Source: Marinomonas rhizomae (GTDB lineage Bacteria > Pseudomonadota > Gammaproteobacteria > Pseudomonadales > Marinomonadaceae). From it: a stretch of DNA of 64,000 nucleotides. Below the pieces are notes generated by a model. That model was not told the origin of the DNA. It searched no databases and worked only from the letters and a program-made list of their open reading frames with translations. Made by a program: the position numbers and the translations under genes. The stretch spans positions 3,782,001 through 3,846,000 of the forward strand of contig NZ_CP073343.1 in the NCBI RefSeq assembly GCF_024397855.1, in the 5' to 3' direction. This document shows positions 54,894-64,000 of the stretch, piece after piece. Numbering within the stretch: position 1 is the first letter of the stretch; every line of letters begins with the position of its first letter.

Positions 54894-54917
54894 GAGTCAT
54901 TCTCTATTCGATCTTGT

Positions 54918-54934
54918 TGATAATTACTTTATCA
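54918..54934. promoter_or_regulatory. Fur-box-like site between fur and bamE
   Basis: TGATAATTACTTTATCA contains TGATAA and TTATCA in inverted order five bases apart, and the AT-rich GATAAT element of Fur boxes, 25-41 bases before the fur ATG. It suggests autoregulation. The match to the 19-bp consensus is partial. Confidence 0.45.
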
Positions 54935-54962
54935 TTAGCACACCAGAGTAAGGATAATACAA

Positions 54963-55280
54963 ATGAAAAAATCAGTTTTACTATTATGCGCAGCGCTTTC
55001 ACTCAGCGCATGCAGTTTATTTCCACCACCTTACAAGGTTCCGGTAACACAAGGAAACCTTGTAACGAAAGAACAGCTATCTCAGTTACAAATTGGCATG
55101 TCTGAATCTCAGGTAACTTACCTACTGGGTAACCCAATGCTAAGAGACACCTTCAAGCCAAACGAATGGCATTACCTATATACTGCTTTGTACGCCACAC
55201 CAGAAACCCAAACAAGTGATGTAACCGACCTAGTGCTCACTTTCAAAGATGGCGTTTTAACACAAATCAAAAACAACTAA
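54963..55280 (+). CDS. bamE: Outer membrane assembly lipoprotein BamE
   Basis: A 105-residue lipoprotein of the BAM complex, which inserts beta-barrel proteins into the outer membrane. A lipoprotein signal ends at LSACS (Cys about residue 17), followed by the SmpA/OmlA domain: LVTKEQLSQLQIGMSESQVTYLLGNP, then NEWHYLY. Its stop overlaps the rnfH stop (CTAA at 55277-55280). Confidence 0.93.
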   Translation: MKKSVLLLCAALSLSACSLFPPPYKVPVTQGNLVTKEQLSQLQIGMSESQVTYLLGNPMLRDTFKPNEWHYLYTALYATPETQTSDVTDLVLTFKDGVLTQIKNN

Positions 55281-55561
55281 TCTTTCGTTGTTTTCGCTGC
55301 ACGGTTGGCCCTAGCTTGTTTTGGGTCAACCTTCAGCTCACGATACAGCTCGACTCGCTCGCCTTCTTTTAATTCTTGCTCTTCAGCATTTCGCACTGCT
55401 TTACCAAAAATGCCGACCTTTACCGTTTCGACATCTACATCAGGAAAAAATACCTGAATATTTGAACGGCGCACGGCATCACGTACCGTACAACCTTCTT
55501 CAACCTCTAGGGCAATAATTTTTTGCTTTTCAGGCAAAGCATACGCTACTTCAACTCTCAT
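55277..55561 (-). CDS. rnfH: RnfH-family ubiquitin-like protein
   Basis: A 94-residue protein with a beta-grasp fold (MRVEVAYALPEKQKIIALEVEEG; later VKVGIFGKAV and GERVELYRELKVDPKQARANRA). RnfH/RatB proteins are found beside ratA; their role is unclear. ATG 55561 has GGTGA, which lies in the ratA end; the longer in-frame start at 55588 would overlap ratA more. One base separates it from the ratA stop. Confidence 0.88.
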   Translation of the reverse strand: MRVEVAYALPEKQKIIALEVEEGCTVRDAVRRSNIQVFFPDVDVETVKVGIFGKAVRNAEEQELKEGERVELYRELKVDPKQARANRAAKTTKD

Positions 55562-55562
55562 A

Positions 55563-55994
55563 CTATTCACCGTATACCACTTTTGCACGCTTACTGAAAG
55601 AATCCACCATGGTATTGGCTATTTGGCTAAACACACTACCAAAGGCAAATTTCAGCATACCGCTTAATTCAAATTCAATACTTAGCATGATTTTGCAGCT
55701 CGTTGGAGACAACTCCGTGAAAGTCCATACGCCATGCAAACTCTTAAACGGCCCTTTTACCAAGGTCATTTCGATACGACTAAACTCTTCCAAAAAGTTC
55801 TTCGTCGTAAAGGATTGTCGCACCGGCCCTTTCCCAACTTCTAAAGACGCCACAATTTCTGTTGGTGTTTTCGACACTAATGTAGAACTCAAACACCCAG
55901 GTAAAAACTCAGGATAACCATCAATATCGTTTACCAAGGCAAACATTTGCTCGCAACTGTAATTCACATGCGCAAATCGTTCTATATGACTCAA
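55563..55994 (-). CDS. ratA: RatA-type SRPBCC protein
   Basis: A 143-residue START-like protein of the RatA/coenzyme Q-binding (Coq10-like) family. It shows YSCEQMFALVNDIDGYPEFLPGC, the EVGKGPVRQSFTTKN strand and a C-terminal helix (GSVFSQIANTMVDSFSKRAKVVYGE). In E. coli RatA has been reported to block 70S assembly; in other species the family binds ubiquinone. It is one base after the transporter gene stop region and forms a unit with rnfH, the usual order. Confidence 0.9.
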   Translation of the reverse strand: MSHIERFAHVNYSCEQMFALVNDIDGYPEFLPGCLSSTLVSKTPTEIVASLEVGKGPVRQSFTTKNFLEEFSRIEMTLVKGPFKSLHGVWTFTELSPTSCKIMLSIEFELSGMLKFAFGSVFSQIANTMVDSFSKRAKVVYGE

Positions 55995-55995
55995 A

Positions 55996-57354
55996 CTACA
56001 CTCCTATCCAGCCAGCAAGAGTAATCACAATCATTGCTGGAATACTTATGTATTTCAATGTCTTATACCACCATTGAAAATGACTTGCTTGCTTTGTGAT
56101 CATCTCATTTTGCAACATGGAATGCGGAATAAACCAAGCCACTAAAACAGACAACAAAATGGCCCCTACCGGCAAAAGAATCAAAGACGTAAACTCATCG
56201 AGCAATTCGAAGAAATTCAATCCAAAGACAATTTTGCTGTCCCAATGATTAAAAGACAACAGCACCGCAATACCAACAAACCAGACCGCAATCCCCATAA
56301 ATAGGGCGGCCTTTAAGCGCGCGATATAAAATTTCTCATGCAACCAAGCAACGAACAATTCTAACATGGATATAGCCGACGTAAGCGCTGCTACCACCAA
56401 CAATAAAAAGAATACACCCGCGAAAAATTGACCGCCCGGCAAACCACCAAAAATGATAGGCAAAGAAACAAAGGTCAAACTCGGCCCAGCTTCAACATCA
56501 ATATTAAACGAGAACACCAATGGGAAGATGACCAAACCGGCCAAAATCGCCACCAGCAAATCCACGCCAACCACGATGCTACAAGCGCGAGCAATGGACA
56601 TACGTTTACTCATGTAAGCGCCATAAGCAAACATAGCTCCCATGCCGACACTCAGACTAAACAAAGCCAACCCAACCGCAGATAACACCACATCAAAGGT
56701 AATATCCTGCCAAGACCAATGGAACATAAAGTCTAGCGCTGCATTCATGTTACCAATGGTCATAGAATAAAACGCCAGCAGCAGCAGGGTCACCACCAAA
56801 ACGGGCAACAAAATCCGCACCACAGCTGACAAGCCACGCGTTACCGACTGCCCAACCGTTAATACCACTAACCCCATAAACACTGAATGCCATAACAGCA
56901 TTTCTGTTGGTGTGGCTAATAAAGTATCAAACATGCTGGATGCGCCAACTTGCGTAATGTCTTTAAAATCACCAGACACAGCGCGATCTAAATAAGCCAG
57001 AGACCAGCCCGCAATCACGCTGTAAAAAGTCAGAATCAAAAAACCCGTTATACCAGCCAACCAAGGCACAAACACCCAAGCAGGGTGAACAATGCGACGC
57101 TCACTTAAATCGTTTACCGTATCAATCGGGTTAGAACGAACCGTGCGACCCAAAGCCACTTCGGCCATCAATACCGGCAAGCCGACCAGCAACAAACACA
57201 AGCAATACACAAACAAAAATGCACCACCGCCATTTTGCCCGAGCACATAAGGAAACTTCCAAATGTTCCCCAATCCCACCGCCGATCCACTGGCCGCAAA
57301 AATAAATATCCACGGACTTGACCAGATACCTTGTAAACATCGACTTTCAGGCAT
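55996..57354 (-). CDS. Sodium-dependent transporter, SNF family
   Basis: A 452-residue neurotransmitter:sodium symporter-family permease with about eleven helices. The first helix carries the Na+/substrate site AASGSAVGLGNIWKFPYVLGQNGGGAFLFVY, and FSLSVGMGAMFAYGAY is the helix 6 site. The substrate is probably an amino acid. ATG 57354 is chosen; a GTG at 57375 would add seven residues. It lies directly before ratA on the same strand, one base apart, so they may be co-transcribed. Confidence 0.88.
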   Translation of the reverse strand: MPESRCLQGIWSSPWIFIFAASGSAVGLGNIWKFPYVLGQNGGGAFLFVYCLCLLLVGLPVLMAEVALGRTVRSNPIDTVNDLSERRIVHPAWVFVPWLAGITGFLILTFYSVIAGWSLAYLDRAVSGDFKDITQVGASSMFDTLLATPTEMLLWHSVFMGLVVLTVGQSVTRGLSAVVRILLPVLVVTLLLLAFYSMTIGNMNAALDFMFHWSWQDITFDVVLSAVGLALFSLSVGMGAMFAYGAYMSKRMSIARACSIVVGVDLLVAILAGLVIFPLVFSFNIDVEAGPSLTFVSLPIIFGGLPGGQFFAGVFFLLLVVAALTSAISMLELFVAWLHEKFYIARLKAALFMGIAVWFVGIAVLLSFNHWDSKIVFGLNFFELLDEFTSLILLPVGAILLSVLVAWFIPHSMLQNEMITKQASHFQWWYKTLKYISIPAMIVITLAGWIGV

Positions 57355-57535
57355 AAATTTAGGCTCTAAATACACAAGATGTGTTTAAGGATAGGAATAA
57401 AACGCATACGTGGCCAACACATACGCGCTACCTAACCAGACAAATTAATTAACAAGTGCGAATTTTCCAACATTCAGGCGCATACCTCAAGAAAAGCATA
57501 GGTTTTTGCCACTATCGACCGTATAATTTCCAACT

Positions 57536-58015
57536 ATGAGTAAAGTAAAGAAAAAATCCAGCAGCACGGGCACCATCGCGCTTAACAAACGTGCAAAATA
57601 CGACTACTTTGTCGACCAGAAGTTCGAAGCCGGTTTGGTTTTATCTGGTTGGGAAGTAAAAAGCCTGCGCGAAGGCAAAGCCCAATTAGTAGACTCCTTC
57701 GTCATCATTCACCAAAACGAAGCATGGCTCGTCGGTGCGCGTATTACGCCACTGCTTAGCGCCTCAACGCATGTCGTTTGTGAACCGATGCGACAACGCA
57801 AATTGCTGTTAAACCGCAAAGAGCTTGACCGGATCATCCAAGTCACCGAGCAAAAAGGCAAAACCTGTGCGGCCATGGCGCTGTACTGGAAAGGCAATAA
57901 GATCAAATGCGAAGTCGCCTTGGTAACCGGTAAAAAAGAACACGATAAACGTGATACAGAACGTGATCGTGATTGGTCAAGAGACAAAGAACGACTAATG
58001 AAACACAGTGCTTAG
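57536..58015 (+). CDS. smpB: SsrA-binding protein SmpB
   Basis: A 159-residue RNA-binding protein that brings tmRNA to stalled ribosomes. It has the oligonucleotide-binding barrel ([32 protein letters not shown]), the [21 protein letters not shown] strand and the positively charged C-terminal tail ([24 protein letters not shown]) which fills the mRNA channel. It is 113 bases upstream of ssrA, its RNA partner. Confidence 0.96.
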   Translation: MSKVKKKSSSTGTIALNKRAKYDYFVDQKFEAGLVLSGWEVKSLREGKAQLVDSFVIIHQNEAWLVGARITPLLSASTHVVCEPMRQRKLLLNRKELDRIIQVTEQKGKTCAAMALYWKGNKIKCEVALVTGKKEHDKRDTERDRDWSRDKERLMKHSA

Positions 58016-58128
58016 TATTTAATATTCATAGGCTATACTTAATACGGTATGAATATGAACACACTAAGCATTTCAGCGTTACCTCTAGCGTAAGCACATT
58101 GTTTGCGCTAGACTAGCGTTACCTTTTT

Positions 58129-58490
58129 GGGGGCGACATGGTTTCGACGTCGGTTACAAACCCAAAGGTGCATGTCGAGAGTGATGCGTGATCTCGTTAA
58201 TCCCCCGCATCAATTTTATAGTCGCAAACGACGAAAACTACGCTTTAGCAGCCTAAACCGCTGCTAGTGTGCTGCCCTCAGGTTGCTTGTAGCCAGAGAT
58301 TCTGCAGTATCATAAATTACAAGATGCTAACTGATGCCCCGCCTAGGGATAAGGTTCTAAGATTAAGTAGGCTCGCCATTAACACCCTGTCCTTCGGGCG
58401 GTTCGTGGTCAAATAATAGAAGTGACTATGCATGTAGAGCCGATGGCAGAGGACTGACGGACGGGGGTTCGACCCCCCCCGCCTCCACCA
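58129..58490 (+). ncRNA. ssrA: Transfer-messenger RNA (tmRNA)
   Basis: A 362-nt RNA that rescues stalled ribosomes and tags proteins for proteolysis. The 5' GGGGGCG at 58129-58135 pairs with CGCCTCC before the A-CCA end at 58487-58490, forming the acceptor stem. The T-loop motif GGGGTTCGACCCC is near the 3' end. The tag frame starts at GCA 58224 and encodes ANDENYALAA then TAA (58254-58256), identical to the E. coli tag. No integrase or repeat of the 3' end is nearby, so this common insertion site is empty. Confidence 0.97.
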
Positions 58491-58559
58491 ATTAAAGGCT
58501 TGATTTTAAAAGGGTTTGCACTTTTTAAAATGAAGTCGGTGCACATATGAGGCACCAAA

Positions 58560-58589
58560 TAAAAAAACCACCTTCGGGTGGTTTTTTTA
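58560..58589. terminator. Terminator after tmRNA
   Basis: AAAAAACCACC, TTCG tetraloop, GGTGGTTTTTTT at about 58562-58588: a strong intrinsic terminator about 70 bases past the mature tmRNA end. Confidence 0.88.
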
Positions 58590-58781
58590 TTGCCTAAATT
58601 CCACTTTCACACAGGTTCAGCCTTTCACCGCTTTTTAAAAAGCTCTTCATATAAGTGCCTTTTAAAAGTAAGGTTTTTGAAAAACACGTGAAAGGTGAGG
58701 CGTCAATCTCGGCTTTGTTAGCTATCTGTGTTTCTATGTTTGTTGGATAATTGTTTTTGATACGCAATGGAGAACGCGACC

Positions 58782-59429
58782 ATGAGGCTTTTCACTTTTT
58801 TTGTGCTGTTTTCGGCTCTTCTTTCAGGCTGTTCGTCGAATGTGAAGTTGGCAGGGCAAAATGTCAGTAATGTTGACGCCAGTGTAGACATCGATAAATC
58901 AGCCGCCATTGCTGTGGTTCCGAGTAAGGATGGCGATCAACTGACCAATAAGCGCTACATTCCCGATATTGTCAGTGCGTTGAAAGAGCGTGGATTCACT
59001 GATGTCTCAGGCACTCAAAGCAATCCTGATTATCACCTGTCGATAAATTTCACGTCGGAAGAAACCACTGAGACGAAGAAAGTCCCTGTGTTTAACAACG
59101 ACAGAAACGTTCCTTATACCGTATGCCATAGAAACCCAAAGACAGACGCACGAACCTGCGTCACACGTTATCGTCAATTTATGGAACCTATTGTCAGCGG
59201 TTACGATAAAGTCGAAACGCCTACGAAGGTTTATACTTTTCAGTACAAGCTGACAGACAAGAAAAACAATCTAATTTTAGATTCTAGTAACACCGTAGTG
59301 CATCCGACATGCTCCAAGTGGAAAATGTTTGAGTTCTTAGCCAAAGAAACCATCGCCAGGGCGAATTTTAATGATCCGGTCGACAAGCCTTATGCGGTCG
59401 AAATGAAAGAAGGCTATAGCTGCGAGTAA
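58782..59429 (+). CDS. Putative lipoprotein, unknown function
   Basis: A 215-residue lipoprotein with signal MRLFTFFVLFSALLSGC, lipobox LLSGC. The mature part has alternating strands and helices (SAAIAVVPSKDGDQLTNKRYIPDIVSALKERGFTDV; YHLSINFTSEET), resembling DUF4136-type lipoproteins, but I am not certain. ATG 58782 is preceded by GGAGA; an in-frame ATG at 58767 overlaps that site. Single-gene unit. Confidence 0.65.
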   Translation: MRLFTFFVLFSALLSGCSSNVKLAGQNVSNVDASVDIDKSAAIAVVPSKDGDQLTNKRYIPDIVSALKERGFTDVSGTQSNPDYHLSINFTSEETTETKKVPVFNNDRNVPYTVCHRNPKTDARTCVTRYRQFMEPIVSGYDKVETPTKVYTFQYKLTDKKNNLILDSSNTVVHPTCSKWKMFEFLAKETIARANFNDPVDKPYAVEMKEGYSCE

Positions 59430-59699
59430 ATCCATTCTAAATCAACAAGCTAGAAGTATCGTTTCTGGCTTGTTGTTATTTTATATTTCGCTTTATGCTT
59501 TGCTGCTGCGCTTTTCTTTGATCCCGCTTACTACTTATTGATCTTAGCCGTTAAGCATCTATAAGAAATCGTTATCATCTTTTCAGTCTCTTTCTACGTA
59601 TCCATCTATACTGTGTATAAGCCACTTTTGTTTGGGCGTGGCTGTATCAGGACTTTTTCCAAATCCATTACGCTCACTCTGTGAGGCAAGGGGGAATCC

Positions 59700-60311
59700 A
59701 TGATCAATCATGTTTGGGGTCTTATTCATCATCCAGATAAGGAATGGCGCGAGATAAACAAAGAGCATGAATCGGTAAGTCACTTGTACTTACACCATGT
59801 TCTTTGGATGGCGGCTATTCCGGTTGTCAGCACCTTTATTGGGACGACGCAGTTTGGTTGGACGTTCGGCGGAGAGGAAGCCATTAAGGTATCTATTATG
59901 GATGGCCTTGGTTTAGGTGTGTTGTTTTACGCACTGATTCTGCTCGCAGTGGCAATGGTCGGCAGTTTAATTCATTGGATGGCGCGAAACTTTCCAAATC
60001 GCCCGCCACGTCAGGAATGTATCGTCTTTGCTGGTTATATTGCTACGCCTATGTTTTTAAGTGGTATTTTTGCCATTTATCCGATCATTTGGCTGTGTTT
60101 GCTCGCCTGCGTAGCGGGTGTGGCTTATACCGGTTATCTATTGTATCGCGGTACACCAAGCTTTCTGGGTATTAGCCATAAACAAGGCTTTATTCTCTCT
60201 AGCACAACACTTGGTATCGGGGTTTTAGTATTAGAAGCTTTGCTGGCCGCCGTGGTGTTACTTTGGAGCTTAGGTTCGGAACACAGTATTGTGTGGAGCT
60301 TCTTCCAATAG
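59700..60311 (+). CDS. Yip1-family membrane protein
   Basis: A 203-residue protein with about five membrane helices and a short N-terminal cytosolic part (WGLIHHPDKEWREIN). It resembles the Yip1/DUF1282 family: FAGYIATPMFLSGIFAIYPIIWL and GYLLYRGTPSFLGISHKQGF. Function in bacteria is unknown. A hairpin follows at 60356-60389. Confidence 0.75.
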   Translation: MINHVWGLIHHPDKEWREINKEHESVSHLYLHHVLWMAAIPVVSTFIGTTQFGWTFGGEEAIKVSIMDGLGLGVLFYALILLAVAMVGSLIHWMARNFPNRPPRQECIVFAGYIATPMFLSGIFAIYPIIWLCLLACVAGVAYTGYLLYRGTPSFLGISHKQGFILSSTTLGIGVLVLEALLAAVVLLWSLGSEHSIVWSFFQ

Positions 60312-60619
60312 GGTTCTTTTTAGCCTTCTAAACTAGCAAAAAACGCGCCTTTCTTAAGCAAGCACCGGAACTTTTTCCGCTGCTTGCTTTCTTATGCCTA
60401 CTTATTGTTGTCATTAATTTGTGATACTTTTCTTCTGACTGCGGTTTTAGGCTATTGATTAAATTGATAAAAGGCTATGCTTACAGAATCATTACTTTGC
60501 CAGTTTGTAGAGTAAGTTATTTTGAAGTATTACTCGTAGAGAACGATTGTTAGGATAACAAGCATGCTCGCACAGCACATTCACAATATATTATGGCTTA
60601 CTAGAAAGGAGTTTTGCCT
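60312..60619. other. Spacer before the mrp operon
   Basis: A 308-base spacer. It holds a hairpin, AAGCAAGCA (60356-60364) with TGCTTGCTT (60381-60389) plus an inner CGGAA/TTCCG, followed by TCTT, a likely terminator of the Yip1-family gene. A small inverted repeat TTGTTA-GGA-TAACAA (60547-60561) lies about 60 bases before mrpA and may be an operator. I see no gene in it. Confidence 0.5.
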
Positions 60620-63418
60620 TTGAGTTCACTTATCTGGCTACCTTTTCTTCCTTTATTAGGTACGTTAATCCCCCTTATTACCGCTCGTTTTAGTCGTACA
60701 GCTTGTGCGTTTATGACAGCTGCATTGCCAGCTCTAACTCTTTTCTTAGTGCTTTCTCACGCGGGTGATATTTTCCAAGGCGAACGCTTTTTAGCTGCGA
60801 TACCCTGGATTCCTGCTATAGGCCTAGAGCTTGCCTTCCGTTTAGATGGTTTGGCCTTACTCTTCTCTATTTTGATTCTGGGCATTGGCTTACTGGTTAT
60901 TCTGTATGCGCGCTATTATTTATCCGCGACAGACTCCATTGGTAAGTTTTACTCGTACCTTATTCTCTTCATGTTCGCCATGCTCGGCGTAGTACTGTCT
61001 GATAACTTGATTCAGCTGTGGTTTTTCTGGGAATTAACCAGTATCAGTTCATTCTTGCTGATTAGTTTCTGGGGGCACAAGACAGAAGCTAGAAAAGGCG
61101 CAAGAATGGCGCTAGCGGTGACAGGCGCTGGCGGTTTGGCATTATTAGCTGGTTTGCTCATTCTAGGCAGTACTGTGGGCAGCTTTAGCCTTCAGGATGT
61201 TTTAGACAGTGGCGACTTAATCAAAGCCAGTGCGAACTATCCCGTCATTGTGATTCTTGTGTTGCTTGGTGCCTTTACAAAATCCGCTCAGTTCCCATTC
61301 CATTTTTGGCTACCTAATGCCATGGCAGCGCCAACGCCTGTGAGTGCGTATCTTCACTCTGCAACCATGGTAAAAGCGGGTATCTTCTTGATGGCACGTT
61401 TTTACCCTGCACTGGCGGATACAGACCTTTGGTTCTTAATTGTCAGCCTAACAGGTTTAGCGACCTTCCTTGTTGGTGCTTACATCGCTATATTCCAGCA
61501 TGATTTAAAAGGCTTGTTGGCTTATTCGACCATCAGTCATTTAGGCTTAATCACCTTATTACTCGGTATGGGGACAGACCTAGCGGCTGTGGCTGCTATT
61601 TTCCATGTTATCAACCACGCTATATTCAAGGCTTCTTTGTTTATGGCGGCGGGCATTATTGATCATGAATCTGGCTCGCGCGATATGCGTCAGCTGAATG
61701 GCCTATGGAAATACATGCCTTATACGGCGACCTTGGCCATGGTGGCGTCAGCGTCAATGGCGGGTGTGCCATTGATGAATGGTTTCTTGTCGAAAGAGAT
61801 GTTTTTCACAGAAACACTGCATCAGGCCTCTCTTGGTTCTTTGTCTTGGTTTATTCCAGTATTAGCAACCTTAGGCGGCGTGTTTGCGGTTGCCTACTCT
61901 ATGCGCTTTATTCATGATGTGTTCTTTAATGGCGAGCCCATTAACTTACCTAAAACCCCTCATGAACCACCACGCTATATGCGTGTACCAGTAGAGATTT
62001 TGGTTGGACTTTGTTTGGTTGTCGGTATTTTCCCAAGCTTAATCGTTGGCGACCTATTATTTGCTGCCGCTGGTGCAACGTTAAATGGTCCGGCCCCCAC
62101 TTATAGCCTTGCCATTTGGCATGGTTTTAACTTCCCTCTATTAATGAGTTTGATTGCCTTGATTGGCGGTTTGTATATGTATCACAACCGCTCTCACATG
62201 TTTAAGTTCCAAGCGCAATTTCCTACCAGTGATCCTAAATTGGTGTTTGAAGGAGTGGTTCAATACCTGACAAACAAAGCCAGCCGCATTATTGCTTTCA
62301 CAGAGAACGGTTCATTGCAGCGTTATATTTTCTTTGTCTTAGCTTTCGCTATTGTGATGACAGCGTCTACTTTGATGAAACTCAATACCACGGCAGGACA
62401 ACGCCCTGAGATTCCGCTTGATGCTTTGTCTATCACTTGCGCTGTGTTGCTATGTGTTTCTGCTTTAGCCACTGTGATATGGCACAGAAGACGGGTTATC
62501 GCTTTGCTTACCTTGTCTGTTGTCGGTTTGATTGTGTCTTTGGCGTTTGCTCAGTTTTCAGCGCCAGATTTGGCCCTTACTCAGCTTTCAGTTGAAGTTG
62601 TGACGGTGATATTGTTGATCTTGGCATTGTTCTTTTTGCCACAAAGCACGCCGAAAGAATCTTCTCCCCGTCGGGTGGTTCGCGACTTAAGTCTCGCGTC
62701 ATTAATTGGCGGGGTGATCGGCACCATTTCTTATGCCTTGATGACTCGTCCGCTTGATACGATCTCGACCTTTTTCACCGAAAACAGTAAAACTGGTGGC
62801 GGCGGAACCAATATTGTAAACGTGATTTTGGTGGATTTCCGTGGCTTCGATACCCTTGGCGAAATCACCGTTTTGGGTATTGCGGCGTTGGGGATTTACA
62901 AGTTGATCGCTAAAATGCGCCTCTTTATGCCATCCAGCGACGGCAATGGCTTAGCTTGGTCGGAAGACAGATACCCTATTCTTTTGGCGGTTATCTCACA
63001 AAGTTTATTGCCATTAGCCTTGTTGGTGTCAGCCTATATTTTCTTACGCGGACACAACATGCCAGGCGGTGGTTTTATTGCTGGCTTAATTACATCGGTT
63101 GCCATTATTCAGCAATATGTAGCGCACGGTGTTGAATGGATTAAGACTCGTATCAAGCTGGATTATCAAATGATGATTGGTTCAGGCATTGGTATTGCAA
63201 CCCTGAGCGGTTTAGGTAGCTGGGTCTTTGGCCATACTTTCCTATCGTCTTGGTTTGATTACTTCTACTTACCAGTGATTGGTAAATTCGAATTAGCCAG
63301 TGCCATGATTTTTGATCTTGGTGTTTTCCTCACTGTAGTAGGTGCAACTATGTTGATCCTTGCCAATCTAGGTCAGTTGACCACCAGTGAGCGTCCTACT
63401 CAAAAGGAGCATGATTAA
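60620..63418 (+). CDS. mrpA: Mrp Na+/H+ antiporter subunit A (A+B fused)
   Basis: A 932-residue, many-helix membrane protein. The N-terminal part (about 1-520) is the NuoL-like antiporter module ([75 protein letters not shown]). The end (about 600-930) holds the MrpA C domain and an MrpB-like domain ([15 protein letters not shown]). The start is TTG at 60620, with AGGAG eight bases before; no ATG fits. First gene of a six-gene operon that expels Na+ in exchange for H+, important at sea-water salinity. The next gene overlaps by one base. Confidence 0.93.
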   Translation: MSSLIWLPFLPLLGTLIPLITARFSRTACAFMTAALPALTLFLVLSHAGDIFQGERFLAAIPWIPAIGLELAFRLDGLALLFSILILGIGLLVILYARYYLSATDSIGKFYSYLILFMFAMLGVVLSDNLIQLWFFWELTSISSFLLISFWGHKTEARKGARMALAVTGAGGLALLAGLLILGSTVGSFSLQDVLDSGDLIKASANYPVIVILVLLGAFTKSAQFPFHFWLPNAMAAPTPVSAYLHSATMVKAGIFLMARFYPALADTDLWFLIVSLTGLATFLVGAYIAIFQHDLKGLLAYSTISHLGLITLLLGMGTDLAAVAAIFHVINHAIFKASLFMAAGIIDHESGSRDMRQLNGLWKYMPYTATLAMVASASMAGVPLMNGFLSKEMFFTETLHQASLGSLSWFIPVLATLGGVFAVAYSMRFIHDVFFNGEPINLPKTPHEPPRYMRVPVEILVGLCLVVGIFPSLIVGDLLFAAAGATLNGPAPTYSLAIWHGFNFPLLMSLIALIGGLYMYHNRSHMFKFQAQFPTSDPKLVFEGVVQYLTNKASRIIAFTENGSLQRYIFFVLAFAIVMTASTLMKLNTTAGQRPEIPLDALSITCAVLLCVSALATVIWHRRRVIALLTLSVVGLIVSLAFAQFSAPDLALTQLSVEVVTVILLILALFFLPQSTPKESSPRRVVRDLSLASLIGGVIGTISYALMTRPLDTISTFFTENSKTGGGGTNIVNVILVDFRGFDTLGEITVLGIAALGIYKLIAKMRLFMPSSDGNGLAWSEDRYPILLAVISQSLLPLALLVSAYIFLRGHNMPGGGFIAGLITSVAIIQQYVAHGVEWIKTRIKLDYQMMIGSGIGIATLSGLGSWVFGHTFLSSWFDYFYLPVIGKFELASAMIFDLGVFLTVVGATMLILANLGQLTTSERPTQKEHD

Positions 63419-63783
63419 TGGAAGGTTTATACGCGTTTTGCGTTGGCTTATTAACTGCCTGCGGAATCTTTCTTGCATTACGAGGCCGCACTTTTTCTGT
63501 GGTTATCGGCTTAACTCTACTGTCTTACGCGGTGAACTTGTTCTTGTTTGCCAGCGGCCGGCTCAAACTCAATGCGGCCGCTGTGCTTGGTGAATCGGAG
63601 CAATACAGTGACCCGCTACCTCAGGCCTTGGTACTAACGGCCATTGTTATTGGTTTTGCCATGACGGCATTCGCTGTAATTTTAGCAATGCGTGCTCGCG
63701 CCGATTTAGGTAACGATCATGTTGATGGTACCTTGCCTGCCCGTCCAGGCGATGCTTCGAAGAAATCTGGAGGGAGCCAATAA
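63418..63783 (+). CDS. mrpC: Mrp Na+/H+ antiporter subunit C
   Basis: A 121-residue NuoK-like membrane subunit with three helices (GLLTACGIFLALRGRTFSVVIGLTLLSYAVNLFLFA; PQALVLTAIVIGFAMTAFAVILAMRARAD) and a polar tail. It overlaps mrpA by one base (TAATG) and directly touches mrpD. Confidence 0.93.
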   Translation: MEGLYAFCVGLLTACGIFLALRGRTFSVVIGLTLLSYAVNLFLFASGRLKLNAAAVLGESEQYSDPLPQALVLTAIVIGFAMTAFAVILAMRARADLGNDHVDGTLPARPGDASKKSGGSQ

Positions 63784-64000
63784 ATGCAGCACCTGAGCAT
63801 TTTTCCGATTCTGATTCCTTTGTTATTTGGCGCTATCATGTTGTTGCCGCCAATTTCACGCGACATCAATTCACAGCGTATTACCTCAATCATTGGCACC
63901 TTATTTTTACTAATTTCGTCCGCTGTTTTACTGTACAAAATAAATGCTGAAGGCGTTCAGCTTTATGCATTAGGTGGCTGGCAAGCCCCTTTTGGTATTG
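63784..64000 (+). CDS. mrpD: Mrp Na+/H+ antiporter subunit D (partial)
   Basis: The open frame begins at ATG 63784, immediately after the mrpC stop, and runs off the end of the window (72 codons seen). The N-terminal sequence (hydrophobic FPILIPLLFGAIMLLPPI and later VLLYKINAEGVQLYALGGW) fits a NuoM/N-like MrpD subunit. The operon order A-C-D supports it. Confidence 0.85.
   Translation, partial: MQHLSIFPILIPLLFGAIMLLPPISRDINSQRITSIIGTLFLLISSAVLLYKINAEGVQLYALGGWQAPFGI

Noticed and set aside
58129..58490. Possible genomic island inserted at the 3' end of ssrA
   Set aside because: No integrase, no duplicated tmRNA 3' end and ordinary terminator and genes follow, so nothing supports an insertion.

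Overview
The window is chromosomal DNA of a heterotrophic gammaproteobacterium, most likely a marine Oceanospirillales member close to Marinomonas. This is inferred from moderate AT richness, a DnaK/DnaJ/GrpE-RecN-Fur-BamE-RatA-RnfH-SmpB-tmRNA block in gammaproteobacterial order, an Mrp Na+/H+ antiporter, TRAP transport, a two-subunit pyruvate carboxylase and many LysR regulators. I could not run a database search, so the genus is a judgement.

Layout. (1) 1-3.6 kb: cytochrome b561-type protein, a membrane-anchored SRPBCC/GyrI-like protein, a small membrane protein and a proline dipeptidase. (2) 3.7-11.6 kb: quinate/shikimate side: 3-dehydroshikimate dehydratase (quiC), a PcaQ-type LysR regulator, type II dehydroquinase, an AEC-family permease, a GntR/FCD regulator, a shikimate/quinate dehydrogenase with an NAD-type Asp, and a first LigAB extradiol dioxygenase. 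(3) 11.9-15.3 kb: a LysR protein with two HTH domains, ligC and an aldo/keto reductase. (4) 15.4-19.8 kb: pycB-pycA and the divergent LysR regulator. (5) 20-26.4 kb: a soluble PAS-PAS chemoreceptor and a six-gene minus-strand operon ligJ-ligK-galD-ligI-ligA2-ligB2. (6) 27-29.9 kb: TRAP transporter dctPQM. (7) 30-35.8 kb: peroxiredoxin, membrane chemoreceptor, MocR regulator, PilZ-like protein, DUF501 protein and an unknown small protein. (8) 35.8-39.9 kb: glycerol genes glpK, glpR, glpD with GlpR-like operators. (9) 40-48.5 kb: TSUP permease, LysR, an extended GAPDH, a candidate small RNA, DUF3392 protein, uridine-kinase-like protein, TraT-like lipoprotein, Rieske oxygenase. (10) 48.6-58.5 kb: chaperone and housekeeping block ending in tmRNA. 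(11) 58.8-64 kb: lipoprotein, Yip1 protein and the start of the mrp operon, cut by the window end.

The metabolic core is regions 2-6. Quinate or shikimate would be oxidised and dehydrated to 3-dehydroshikimate, QuiC would make protocatechuate, LigAB would cleave it at the 4,5 bond, LigC would oxidise the semialdehyde to 2-pyrone-4,6-dicarboxylate, and LigI, GalD, LigJ and LigK would finish to pyruvate and oxaloacetate. Pyruvate carboxylase, encoded inside the cluster, could turn the pyruvate into more oxaloacetate. The duplicated LigAB, the double-HTH LysR and a repeated TTTTGATATA motif beside the lig genes are the most notable parts of this region.

The least explained non-coding signal is at 41990-42196: a promoter-like sequence, four successive hairpins, two with the same CCCCACAG loop, and a strong intrinsic terminator, together resembling an unannotated small RNA of about 170 nt.
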